Of a DNA stretch of 64,000 nucleotides, positions 1 through 10,972 are shown one piece after another. The position numbers and the translations under genes are program-made. The DNA is from Coriaria nepalensis (lineage: Eukaryota > Streptophyta > Magnoliopsida > Cucurbitales > Coriariaceae): the NCBI GenBank assembly GCA_027186245.1, contig CP114481.1, positions 37,293,501-37,357,500 of the forward strand, written 5' to 3'. The notes under the pieces are model-generated. The model saw only the letters and a program-made list of their open reading frames with translations. It searched no databases and was not told the origin of the DNA. The first letter of the stretch is position 1. Each line of letters opens with the position of its first letter.

Positions 1-3
1 AAA

Positions 4-16
4 CACAAGTTTTGTG
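4..16. other. Short hairpin-forming inverted repeat (representative copy)
   Basis: CACAAGTTTTGTG has five-base arms (CACAA/TTGTG) around GTT and occurs at monomer positions 4-16 in most monomers. Flanking TGCAC at 136-140 of the preceding monomer and GTGCA at 14-18 can also pair, giving an alternative five-base stem across the monomer junction. Some families break the stem: CAGAAGTTTTGTG and CACAAGTTTTCTG each lose the middle pair, and CACAAGTTCTGTG weakens it. One family restores pairing with two changes (CACGAGTTTCGTG). Dyad symmetries are a reported feature of several centromeric satellites; a role here is inferred. Confidence 0.75.
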
Positions 17-21
17 CATAA

Positions 22-42
22 CTTGCAAATGATCATTGCAAG
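22..42. other. Second dyad, CTTGCA(A)...(T)TGCAAG around TGATCA
   Basis: Positions 22-27 (CTTGCA) and 37-42 (TGCAAG) are exact reverse complements, separated by nine bases that include the palindrome TGATCA (30-35). In monomers with T at 36 (GATCATTGCAAGG), as in this first one, the arms lengthen to seven bases (CTTGCAA/TTGCAAG). In the CTTCCAAATG families common after about 41 kb, one arm base is changed and the dyad is weakened. Symmetric sites of this size suit a dimeric DNA-binding protein or a small cruciform. The sequence does not say which, if either. Confidence 0.7.
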
Positions 43-70
43 GAAAGTGTGCATTCGTTTAACCTTAAAA

Positions 71-110
71 TCATTTCAATGTGTCATTTCAAGTCAATAA
101 CTTATTTCAA
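71..110 (+). repeat. Internal 9-bp subrepeats within the monomer
   Basis: The 9-mer TCATTTCAA occurs at monomer positions 71-79 and 84-92, and a one-base variant TTATTTCAA at 102-110. Spacings are 13 and 18 bp. A shorter echo, AATTCAA, follows at 124-130 in monomers with GAATTCAA. This AT-rich half of the monomer may therefore have grown from a short direct repeat, while the first half holds the inverted repeats. The GATTTTTTCAAG variant seen from 16 to 38 kb destroys the second copy, with a one-base loss. Confidence 0.7.
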
Positions 111-3100
111 AGCAAGTCGAACGAAATCTATTTTTGCACTACAAACACAAGTTTTGTGCATAACTTGCAAATGATCAATGCAAGGAAAGTGTGCACTCGT
201 TTAACCTTCAAATCATTTCAATGAGTCATTTCAAGTTAATAACTTATTTCCAAGCAAGTCGAACGAATTCTATTTTTACACTACAAACAGAAGTTTTTTG
301 CATAACTTGCAAATGATCAATGCAAGGAAAGTGTGCATTCGTTTAACCTTAAAATCATTTCAATGAGTCATTTCAAGTCAATAACTTATTTCAAAGCAAG
401 TCGAACGAATTCTATTTTTGCACTACAAACACAAGTTTTGTGCATAACTTGCAAATGATCAATGCAAGGAAAGTGTGCATTCGTTTAACCTTAAAATCAT
501 TTCAATGAGTCATTTCAAGTCAATAACTTATTTCAAAGCAAGTCGAGTGAATTCAATTTTTGCACTACAAACACAAGTTTTGTGCATAACTTGCAAATGA
601 TCAATGCAAGGAAAGTGTGCATTCGTTTAACCTTAAAATCATTTCAATGAGTCATTTCAAGTCAATAACTTATTTCAAAGCAAGTCGAACGAATTCTATT
701 TTTGCACTACAAACACAAGTTTTGTGCATAACTTGCAAATGATCAATGCAAGGAAAGTGTGCATTCGTTTAACCTTAAAATCATTTCAATGAGTCATTTC
801 AAGTCAATAACTTATTTCAAAGCAAGTCGAACGAATTCAATTTTTGCACTACAAACACAAGTTTTGTGCATAACTTGCAAATGATCAATGCGAGGAAAGT
901 GTGCATTCGTTTAACTTAAAATCATTTCAATGAGTCATTTCAAGTCAATGACTTATTTCAAAGCAAGTTGAACGAATTCTATTTTTTCACTACAAACACA
1001 AGTTTTGTGCATAACTTGCAAATGATCAATGCAAGGAAAGTGTGCATTCGTTTAACTTAAAATCATTTCAATGAGTCATTTCAAGTCAATAAGTTATTTC
1101 TAACCAAGTCGAACGAATTCAATTTTTGCACTACAAACACAAGTTTTGTGCATAACTTGCAAATGATCATTGCAAGGAAAGTGTGCATTCGTTTAACCTA
1201 AAATCATTTCAATGAGTCATTTCAAATCAATAATTTATTTCAAAGCAAGTCGAACGGATTCAATTTTTGCACAACAAACACAAGTTTTATGCATAACTTG
1301 CAAATGATCAATGCAAGGAAAGTGTGCATTCGTTTAACCTTAAAATCATTTCAATGAGTCATTTCAAGTCAATAACTTATTTCAAAGCAAGTCGAACGGA
1401 TTCAATTTTTGCCCAACAAACACAAGTTTTGTGCATAACTTGCAAATGATCAATGCAAGGAAAGTGTGCATTCGTTTAACCTTAAAATCATTTCAATGAG
1501 TCATTTCAAGTCAATAACTTATTTCAAAGCAAGTCGAACGAATTCTATTTTTGCACTACAAACACAAGTTTGTGCATAACTTGCAAATGATCAATGCAAG
1601 GAAAGTGTGCATTCGTTTAACCTTAAAATCATTCCAATGAGTCATTTCAAGTCAATAACTTATTTCAAAGCAAGTCAAGTGAATTCAATTTTTGCACTAC
1701 AAACACGAGTTTCGTGCATAACTTGCAAATGATCAATGCAAGGAAAGTGTGCATTCGTTTAACCTTTAAATCATTTCAGAGAGTCATTACAAGTAAATAA
1801 CTTATTTCAAAGCAAGTCGAACGAATTCTATTTTTGCAGTACAAAAAGAAGTTTTGTGCATAACTTGCAAATGATCAATGCAAGGAAAGTGTGCATTCGT
1901 TTAACCTTAAAATCATTTCAATGAGTCATTTCAAGTCAATAACTTATTTCAAAGCAAGTCGAACGAATTCAATTTTTGCACTACAAACACAAGTTTTGTG
2001 CATAACTTGCAAATGATCAATGCGAGGAAAGTGTGCATTCGTTTAACTTAAAATCATTTCAATGAGTCATTTCAAGTCAATGACTTATTTCAAAGCAAGT
2101 TGAACGAATTCAATTTTTGCACTACAAACACAAGTTTTGTGCATAACTTGCAAATGATCATTGCAAGGAAAGTGTGCATTCGTTTAACCTTAAAATCATT
2201 TCAATGTGTCATTTCAAGTCAATAACTTATTTCAAAGCAAGTCGAACGAAATCTATTTTTGCACTACAAACACACGTTTTGTGCATAACTTGCAAATGAT
2301 CAATGCAAGGAAAGTGTGCATTCGTTTAACTTAAAATCATTTCAATGAGTCATTTCAAGTCAATAATTTATTTCAAAGCAAGTCGAACGAATTCAATTTT
2401 TGCACTACAAACACAAGTTTTGTGCATAACTTGCAAATGATCAATGCAAGGAAAGTGTGCATTCGTTTAACCTTAAAATCATTTCAATGAGTCATTTCAA
2501 ATCAATAACTTATTTCAAAGCAAGTCGAACGAATTCAATTTTTGCAGTACAAACAGAAGTTTTGTGCATAACTTGCAAATGATCAATGCAAGGAAAGTGT
2601 GCATTCGTTTAACCTTAAAATCATTTCAATGAGTCATTTCAAATCAATAACTTATTTCAAAGTAAGTCGAACGAATTCAATTTTTGCAGTACAAACACAA
2701 GTTTTGTGCATAACTTGCAAATGATCAATGCAAGGAAAGTGTGCATTCGTTTAACCTTAAAATCATTTCAATGAGTCATTCCAAGTCAATAACTTATTTC
2801 AAAGCAAGTCGAACGAATTCAATTTTTGCACTACAAACACAAGTTTTGTGCATAACTTGCAAATGATCAATGCGAGGAAAGTGTGCATTCGTTTAACTTA
2901 AAATCATTTCAATGAGTCATTTCAAGTCAATGACTTATTTCAAAGCAAGTTGAACGAATTCAATTTTTGCACTACAAACACAAGTTTTGTGCATAACTTG
3001 CAAATGATCATTGCAAGGAAAGTGTGCATTCGTTTAACCTTTAAATCATTTCAGAGAGTCATTACAAGTAAATAACTTATTTCAAAGCAAGTCGAACGAA

Positions 3101-3824
3101 TTCTATTTTTGCAGTACAAACAGAAGTTTTGTGCATAACTTGCAAATGATCAATGCAAGGAAAGTGTGCATTCGTTTAACCTTAAAATCATTTCAATGAG
3201 TCATTCCAAGTCAATAACTTATTTCAAAGCAAGTCGAACGAATTCAATTTTTGCACTACAAACACAAGTTTTGTGCATAACTTGCAAATGATCAATGCGA
3301 GGAAAGTGTGCATTCGTTTAACCTAAAATCATTTCAATGAGTCATTTCAAATCAATAATTTATTTCAAAGCAAGTCGAACGGATTCAATTTTTGCACTAC
3401 AAACACAAGTTTTGTGCATAACTTGCAAATGATCAATGCAAGAAAAGTGTGCATTCGTTTAACCTTAAAATCATTTCAATGAGTCATTTCAAGTCAATAA
3501 CTTATTTCAAAGCAAGTCGAACGAATTCAATTTTTGCACTACAAACACAAGTTTTGTGCATAACTTGCAAATGATCAATGCGAGGAAAGTGTGCATTCGT
3601 TTAACTTAAAATCATTTCAATGAGTCATTTCAAGTCAATGACTTATTTCAAAGCAAGTTGAACGAATTCTATTTTTTCACTACAAACACAAGTTTTGTGC
3701 ATAACTTGCAAATGATCAATGCAAGGAAAGTGTGCATTCGTTTAACTTAAAATCATTTCAATGAGTCATTTCAAGTCAATAAGTTATTTCTAACCAAGTC
3801 GAACGAATTCAATTTTTGCACTAC

Positions 3825-6800
3825 AAACACAAGTTTTGTGCATAACTTGCAAATGATCATTGCAAGGAAAGTGTGCATTCGTTTAACCTTAAAATCATTT
3901 CAATGTGTCATTTCAAGTCAATAACTTATTTCAAAGCAAGTCGAACGAAATCTATTTTTGCACTACAAACACAAGTTTTGTGCATAACTTGCAAATGATC
4001 AATGCAAGGAAAGTGTGCACTCGTTTAACCTTCAAATCATTTCAATGAGTCATTTCAAGTTAATAACTTATTTCCAAGCAAGTCGAACGAATTCTATTTT
4101 TACACTACAAACAGAAGTTTTTTGCATAACTTGCAAATGATCAATGCAAGGAAAGTGTGCATTCGTTTAACCTTAAAATCATTTCAATGAGTCATTTCAA
4201 GTCAATAACTTATTTCAAAGCAAGTCGAACGAATTCTATTTTTGCACTACAAACACAAGTTTTGTGCATAACTTGCAAATGATCAATGCAAGGAAAGTGT
4301 GCATTCGTTTAACCTTAAAATCATTTCAATGAGTCATTTCAAGTCAATAACTTATTTCAAAGCAAGTCGAGTGAATTCAATTTTTGCACTACAAACACAA
4401 GTTTTGTGCATAACTTGCAAATGATCAATGCAAGGAAAGTGTGCATTCGTTTAACCTTAAAATCATTTCAATGAGTCATTTCAAGTCAATAACTTATTTC
4501 AAAGCAAGTCGAACGAATTCTATTTTTGCACTACAAACACAAGTTTTGTGCATAACTTGCAAATGATCAATGCAAGAAAAGTGTGCATTCGTTTAACCTT
4601 AAAATCATTTCAATGAGTCATTTCAAGTCAATGACTTATTTCAAAGCAAGTTGAACGAATTCTATTTTTTCACTACAAACACAAGTTTTGTGCATAACTT
4701 GCAAATGATCAATGCAAGGAAAGTGTGCATTCGTTTAACTTAAAATCATTTCAATGAGTCATTTCAAGTCAATAAGTTATTTGTAACCAAGTCGAAAGAA
4801 TTCAATTTTTGCAGTACAAACAGAAGTTTTGTGCATAACTTGCAAATGATCATTGCAAGGAAAGTGTGCATTCGTTTAACCTTAAAATCATTTCAATGTG
4901 TCATTTCAAGTCAATAACTTATTTCAAAGCAAGTCGAACGAAATCTATTTTTGCACTACAAACACAAGTTTTGTGCATAACTTGCAAATGATCAATGCAA
5001 GGAAAGTGTGCACTCGTTTAACCTTCAAATCATTTCAATGAGTCATTTCAAGTCAATAACTTATTTCAAAGCAAGTCGAACAGATTCAATTTTTGCCCAA
5101 CAAACACAAGTTTTGTGCATAACTTGCAAATGATCAATGCAAGGAAAGTGTGCATTCGTTTAACCTTAAAATCATTTCAATGAGTCATTTCAAGTCAATA
5201 ACTTATTTCAAAGCAAGTCGAACGAATTCTATTTTTGCACTACAAACACAAGTTTGTGCATAACTTGCAAATGATCAATGCAAGGAAAGTGTGCATTCGT
5301 TTAACCTTAAAATCATTCCAATGAGTCATTTCAAGTCAATAACTTATTTCAAAGCAAGTCAAGTGAATTCAATTTTTGCACTACAAACACGAGTTTCGTG
5401 CATAACTTGCAAATGATCAATGCAAGGAAAGTGTGCATTCGTTTAACCTTTAAATCATTTCAGAGAGTCATTACAAGTAAATAACTTATTTCAAAGCAAG
5501 TCGAACGAATTCTATTTTTGCAGTACAAACAGAAGTTTTGTGCATAACTTGCAAATGATCAATGCAAGGAAAGTGTGCATTCGTTTAACCTTAAAATCAT
5601 TTCAATGAGTCATTTCAAGTCAATAACTTATTTCAAAGCAAGTCGAACGAATTCAATTTTTGCACTACAAACACAAGTTTTGTGCATAACTTGCAAATGA
5701 TCAATGCGAGGAAAGTGTGCATTCGTTTAACTTAAAATCATTTCAATGAGTCATTTCAAGTCAATGACTTATTTCAAAGCAAGTTGAACGAATTCAATTT
5801 TTGCACTACAAACACAAGTTTTGTGCATAACTTGCAAATGATCATTGCAAGGAAAGTGTGCATTCGTTTAACCTTAAAATCATTTCAATGTGTCATTTCA
5901 AGTCAATAACTTATTTCAAAGCAAGTCGAACGAAATCTATTTTTGCACTACAAACACACGTTTTGTGCATAACTTGCAAATGATCAATGCAAGGAAAGTG
6001 TGCATTCGTTTAACTTAAAATCATTTCAATGAGTCATTTCAAGTCAATAATTTATTTCAAAGCAAGTCGAACGAATTCAATTTTTGCACTACAAACACAA
6101 GTTTTGTGCATAACTTGCAAATGATCAATGCAAGGAAAGTGTGCATTCGTTTAACCTTAAAATCATTTCAATGAGTCATTTCAAATCAATAACTTATTTC
6201 AAAGCAAGTCGAACGAATTCAATTTTTGCAGTACAAACAGAAGTTTTGTGCATAACTTGCAAATGATCAATGCAAGGAAAGTGTGCATTCGTTTAACCTT
6301 AAAATCATTTCAATGAGTCATTTCAAATCAATAACTTATTTCAAAGCAAGTCGAACGAATTCAATTTTTGCAGTACAAACACAAGTTTTGTGCATAACTT
6401 GCAAATGATCAATGCAAGGAAAGTGTGCATTCGTTTAACCTTAAAATCATTTCAATGAGTCATTCCAAGTCAATAACTTATTTCAAAGCAAGTCGAACGA
6501 ATTCAATTTTTGCACTACAAACACAAGTTTTGTGCATAACTTGCAAATGATCAATGCGAGGAAAGTGTGCATTCGTTTAACTTAAAATCATTTCAATGAG
6601 TCATTTCAAGTCAATGACTTATTTCAAAGCAAGTTGAACGAATTCAATTTTTGCACTACAAACACAAGTTTTGTGCATAACTTGCAAATGATCATTGCAA
6701 GGAAAGTGTGCATTCGTTTAACCTTTAAATCATTTCAGAGAGTCATTACAAGTAAATAACTTATTTCAAAGCAAGTCGAACGAATTCTATTTTTGCAGTA

Positions 6801-7508
6801 CAAACAGAAGTTTTGTGCATAACTTGCAAATGATCAATGCAAGGAAAGTGTGCATTCGTTTAACCTTAAAATCATTTCAATGAGTCATTCCAAGTCAATA
6901 ACTTATTTCAAAGCAAGTCGAACGAATTCAATTTTTGCACTACAAACACAAGTTTTGTGCATAACTTGCAAATGATCATTGCAAGGAAAGTGTGCATTCG
7001 TTTAACCTAAAATCATTTCAATGAGTCATTTCAAATCAATAATTTATTTCAAAGCAAGTCGAACGGATTCAATTTTTGCACTACAAACACAAGTTTTGTG
7101 CATAACTTGCAAATGATCAATGCAAGAAAAGTGTGCATTCGTTTAACCTTAAAATCATTTCAATGAGTCATTTCAAGTCAATAACTTATTTCAAAGCAAG
7201 TCGAACGAATTCAATTTTTGCACTACAAACACAAGTTTTGTGCATAACTTGCAAATGATCAATGCGAGGAAAGTGTGCATTCGTTTAACTTAAAATCATT
7301 TCAATGAGTCATTTCAAGTCAATGACTTATTTCAAAGCAAGTTGAACGAATTCTATTTTTTCACTACAAACACAAGTTTTGTGCATAACTTGCAAATGAT
7401 CAATGCAAGGAAAGTGTGCATTCGTTTAACTTAAAATCATTTCAATGAGTCATTTCAAGTCAATAAGTTATTTCTAACCAAGTCGAACGAATTCAATTTT
7501 TGCACTAC
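3825..7508 (+). repeat. Higher-order repeat A, copy 2 (26 monomers, 3,684 bp)
   Basis: This is the second tandem copy of the 3.7-kb unit. The monomer beginning at 4535 starts like the copy-1 monomer at 711 (TGCAAG...CCTTAAAA) and ends like the copy-1 monomer at 853 (AATGACTT, GTTGAAC, ATTTTTTCAC). It therefore looks like a fused monomer left by unequal exchange, which accounts for the lost unit. Two monomers at 4818-5101 also differ in type from their copy-1 counterparts at 1135-1417. The rest matches copy 1 closely, with only scattered differences. Confidence 0.85.
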
Positions 7509-8735
7509 AAACACAAGTTTTGTGCATAACTTGCAAATGATCATTGCAAGGAAAGTGTGCATTCGTTTAACCTTAAAATCATTTCAATGTGTCATTTCAA
7601 GTCAATAACTTATTTCAAAGCAAGTCGAACGAAATCTATTTTTGCACTACAAACACAAGTTTTGTGCATAACTTGCAAATGATCAATGCAAGGAAAGTGT
7701 GCACTCGTTTAACCTTCAAATCATTTCAATGAGTCATTTCAAGTTAATAACTTATTTCCAAGCAAGTCGAACGAATTCTATTTTTACACTACAAACAGAA
7801 GTTTTTTGCATAACTTGCAAATGATCAATGCAAGGAAAGTGTGCATTCGTTTAACCTTAAAATCATTTCAATGAGTCATTTCAAGTCAATAACTTATTTC
7901 AAAGCAAGTCGAACGAATTCTATTTTTGCACTACAAACACAAGTTTTGTGCATAACTTGCAAATGATCAATGCAAGGAAAGTGTGCATTCGTTTAACCTT
8001 AAAATCATTTCAATGAGTCATTTCAAGTCAATAACTTATTTCAAAGCAAGTCGAGTGAATTCAATTTTTGCACTACAAACACAAGTTTTGTGCATAACTT
8101 GCAAATGATCAATGCAAGGAAAGTGTGCATTCGTTTAACCTTAAAATCATTTCAATGAGTCATTTCAAGTCAATAACTTATTTCAAAGCAAGTCGAACGA
8201 ATTCTATTTTTGCACTACAAACACAAGTTTTGTGCATAACTTGCAAATGATCAATGCAAGAAAAGTGTGCATTCGTTTAACCTTAAAATCATTTCAATGA
8301 GTCATTTCAAGTCAATGACTTATTTCAAAGCAAGTTGAACGAATTCTATTTTTTCACTACAAACACAAGTTTTGTGCATAACTTGCAAATGATCAATGCA
8401 AGGAAAGTGTGCATTCGTTTAACTTAAAATCATTTCAATGAGTCATTTCAAGTCAATAAGTTATTTGTAACCAAGTCGAAAGAATTCAATTTTTGCAGTA
8501 CAAACAGAAGTTTTGTGCATAACTTGCAAATGATCATTGCAAGGAAAGTGTGCATTCGTTTAACCTTAAAATCATTTCAATGTGTCATTTCAAGTCAATA
8601 ACTTATTTCAAAGCAAGTCGAACGAAATCTATTTTTGCACTACAAACACAAGTTTTGTGCATAACTTGCAAATGATCAATGCAAGGAAAGTGTGCACTCG
8701 TTTAACCTTCAAATCATTTCAATGAGTCATTTCAA
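7509..8735 (+). repeat. Higher-order repeat A, copy 3, truncated
   Basis: The partial third copy lies exactly 3,684 bp after copy 2 at the markers checked. For example, TTATTTGTAA with the rare AAGAATTC monomer is at 4777 and 8461. It includes the fused monomer first seen in copy 2, so copy 3 derives from copy 2 or the reverse. Agreement ends near 8735, where this copy has GTTAATAAC...TTCCAAG and copy 2 has GTCAATAAC...TTCAAAG. About nine of 26 monomers are present. Confidence 0.8.
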
Positions 8736-9274
8736 GTTAATAACTTATTTCCAAGCAAGTCGAACGAATTCTATTTTTACACTACAAACAGAAGTTTTTT
8801 GCATAACTTGCAAATGATCAATGCAAGGAAAGTGTGCATTCGTTTAACCTTAAAATCATTTCAATGAGTCATTTCAAGTCAATAACTTATTTCAAAGCAA
8901 GTCGAACGAATTCTATTTTTGCACTACAAACACAAGTTTTGTGCATAACTTGCAAATGATCAATGCAAGGAAAGTGTGCATTCGTTTAACTTAAAATCAT
9001 TTCAATGAGTCACTTCAAGTCAATAAGTTATTTCTAACCAAGTCGAACGAATTCAATTTTTGCACTACAAACACAAGTTTTGTGCATAACTTGCAAATGA
9101 TCATTGCAAGGAAAGTGTGCATTCGTTTAACCTAAAATCATTTCAATGAGTCATTTCAAATCAATAATTTATTTCAAAGCAAGTCGAACGGATTCAATTT
9201 TTGCACAACAAACACAAGTTTTATGCATAACTTGCAAATGATCAATGCAAGGAAAGTGTGCATTCGTTTAACCT
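8736..9274 (+). repeat. Linker of mixed satellite monomers
   Basis: This stretch between higher-order units holds only satellite monomers. They are a CAGAAGTTTTTTGC monomer, an AATAAGTTATTTCTAACC monomer with a private GTCACTTC change near 9010, and the start of the AACCTAAAATC/GCACAACAAAC pair that heads the block recurring at 15.3, 22.7, 24.5 and 27.1 kb. There is no gene or unique sequence. Confidence 0.75.
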
Positions 9275-10972
9275 TAAAATAATTTCAATGAGTCATTTCA
9301 AGTCAATAACTTATTTCAAAGCAAGTCGAACGGATTCAATTTTTGCCCAACAAACACAAGTTTTGTGCATAACTTGCAAATGATCAATGCAAGGAAAGTG
9401 TGCATTCGTTTAACCTTAAAATCATTTCAATGAGTCATTTCAAGTCAATAACTTATTTCAAAGCAAGTCGAACGAATTCTATTTTTGCACTACAAACACA
9501 AGTTTTGTGCATAACTTGCAAATGATCAATGCAAGGAAAGTGTGCATTCGTTTAACCTTAAAATCATTTCAATGAGTCATTTCAAGTCAATAACTTATTT
9601 CAAAGCAAGTCGAACGAATTCTATTTTTGCACTACAAACAGAAGTTTTGTGCATAACTTGCAAATGATCAATGAAAGGAAAGTGTGCATTCGTTTAACTT
9701 AAAATCATTTCAATGAGTCATTTCAAGTTAATAATTTATTTCCAAGCAAGTCGAACGAATTCAATTTTTGCACTACAAACAGAAGTTTTTTGCATAACTT
9801 GCAAATGATCAATGCAAGGAAAGTGTGCATTCGTTTAACTTAAAATCATTTCAATGAGTCATTTCAAGTCAACAATTTATTTCAAAGCAAGTCGAACGAA
9901 TTCAATTTTTGCACTACAAACACAAGTTTTGTGCACAACTTCCAAATGATCAATGCAAGGAAAGTGGGCATTCGTTTAACTTAAAATCATTTCAATGAGT
10001 CATTTCAAGTCAATAAGTTATTTCTAACCAAGTCGAACGAATTCAATTTTTGCACTACAAACACAAGTTTTGTGCATAACTTGCAAATGATCAATGCAAG
10101 GAAAGTGTGCATTCGTTTAACCTTTAAATCATTTCAATGAGTCATTTCAAATCAATAACTTATTTCAAAGCAAGTCGAACGAATTCAATTTTTGCAGTAC
10201 AAACAGAAGTTTTGTGCATAACTTGCAAATGATCAATGCAAGGAAAGTGTGCATTCGTTTAACTTAAAATCATTTCAATGAGTCATTTCAAGTCAATAAT
10301 TTATTTCAAAGCAAGTCGAACGAATTCAATTTTTGCACTACAAACACAAGTTTTGTGCATAACTTGCAAATGATCAATGCAAGGAAAGTGTGCATTCGTT
10401 TAACCTTAAAATCATTTCAATGAGTCATTTCAAATCAATAACTTATTTCAAAGCAAGTCGAACAAATTCAATTTTTGCAGTACAAACAGAAGTTTTGTGC
10501 ATAACTTGCAAATGATCAATGCAAGGAAAGTGTGCATTCGTTTAACCTTAAAATCATTTCAATGAGTCATTTCAAGTCAATAACTTATTTCAAAGCAAGT
10601 CGAACGAATTCAATTTTTGCACTACAAACACAAGTTCTGTGCATAACTTGCAAATGATCAATGCGAGGAAAGTGTGCATTCGTTTAACTTAAAATCATTT
10701 CAATGAGTCATTTCAAGTCAATAACTTATTTCAAAGCAAGTCGAACGAATTCTATTTTTGCACTACAAACACAAGTTTTGTGCATAACTTGCAAATGATC
10801 AATGCAAGGAAAGTGTGCATTCGTTTAACTTAAAATCATTTCAATGAGTCATTTCAAGTCAATAAGTTATTTCTAACCAAGTCGAACGAATTCAATTTTT
10901 GCACTACAAACACAAGTTTTGTGCATAACTTGCAAATGATCATTGCAAGGAAAGTGTGCATTCGTTTAACCT
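9275..10972 (+). repeat. Higher-order repeat B, copy 1 (12 monomers, 1,698 bp)
   Basis: A 1,698-bp unit is duplicated in tandem. Markers with exactly that offset include the rare AAAATAATTTC (9275/10973), GCCCAAC (about 9345/11043) and ATGAAAGG (9671/11369). The GTGCACAACTTCCAAATG monomer and the GAACAAATTCAATTTTTGCAG monomer also recur in order. The mixture of 141- and 142-bp members explains why the unit is 1,698 and not 1,704 bp. The junction lies inside a monomer, so the exchange point was not at a monomer boundary. Confidence 0.88.

Larger units (their letters stand above)
1..142 (+). repeat. Reference monomer (142 bp) defining the phase
   Basis: This is the first full monomer and sets the numbering used elsewhere. 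In consensus order it has an A-rich start, a hairpin CACAA-GTT-TTGTG at 4-16, a dyad CTTGCA...TGCAAG at 22-42 around a BclI-type TGATCA at 30-35, a GCATTCGTTTAACC segment at 51-64, an AT-rich stretch with three TCATTTCAA-like 9-mers starting at 71, 84 and 102, the segment AAGTCGAACGAATTC at 114-128 containing an EcoRI site, and TTTTTGCACTAC at 131-142. The consensus has 45 G or C of 142. This particular copy carries family variants: T at 36, T at 82 (AATGTGTC) and GAAATCT in place of GAATTCA, so it lacks the EcoRI site. Confidence 0.95.
1..3824 (+). repeat. Higher-order repeat A, copy 1 (27 monomers)
   Basis: This segment begins with a characteristic run: an AATGTGTC/GAAATCT monomer, then a GCACTCG...CCTTCAAATC...GTTAATAAC...TTCCAAG monomer, then one starting CAGAAGTTTTTTGC. 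The same run restarts at 3825 and at 7509. From the monomer at 1418 onward, every marker I checked lies exactly 3,684 bp before its copy-2 partner: GCCCAAC at 1411, the one-T-shorter hairpin at 1560 and CACGAGTTTCGTG at 1704. At the left end the offset is 3,824 bp, so this copy has about one monomer more than copy 2. Confidence 0.85.

Noticed and set aside
30..35. TGATCA and nearby dyads as operators or a replication origin
   Set aside because: They repeat in every monomer with no associated gene or promoter. They are listed only as structural dyads.
51..68. CENP-B-box-like sequence (ATTCGTTTAACC), and another on the minus strand at 112-128 (TTCGTTCGACTTGC)
   Set aside because: Both have TTCG and the central A of the box, but neither has the essential CGGG. 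The similarity is no better than expected by chance.
131..137. TTTTT runs as RNA polymerase III terminators or part of a small RNA gene
   Set aside because: The run is part of every monomer, and I found no A-box or B-box upstream, nor a tRNA-like fold. Transcription of the satellite is possible but not shown by the sequence.
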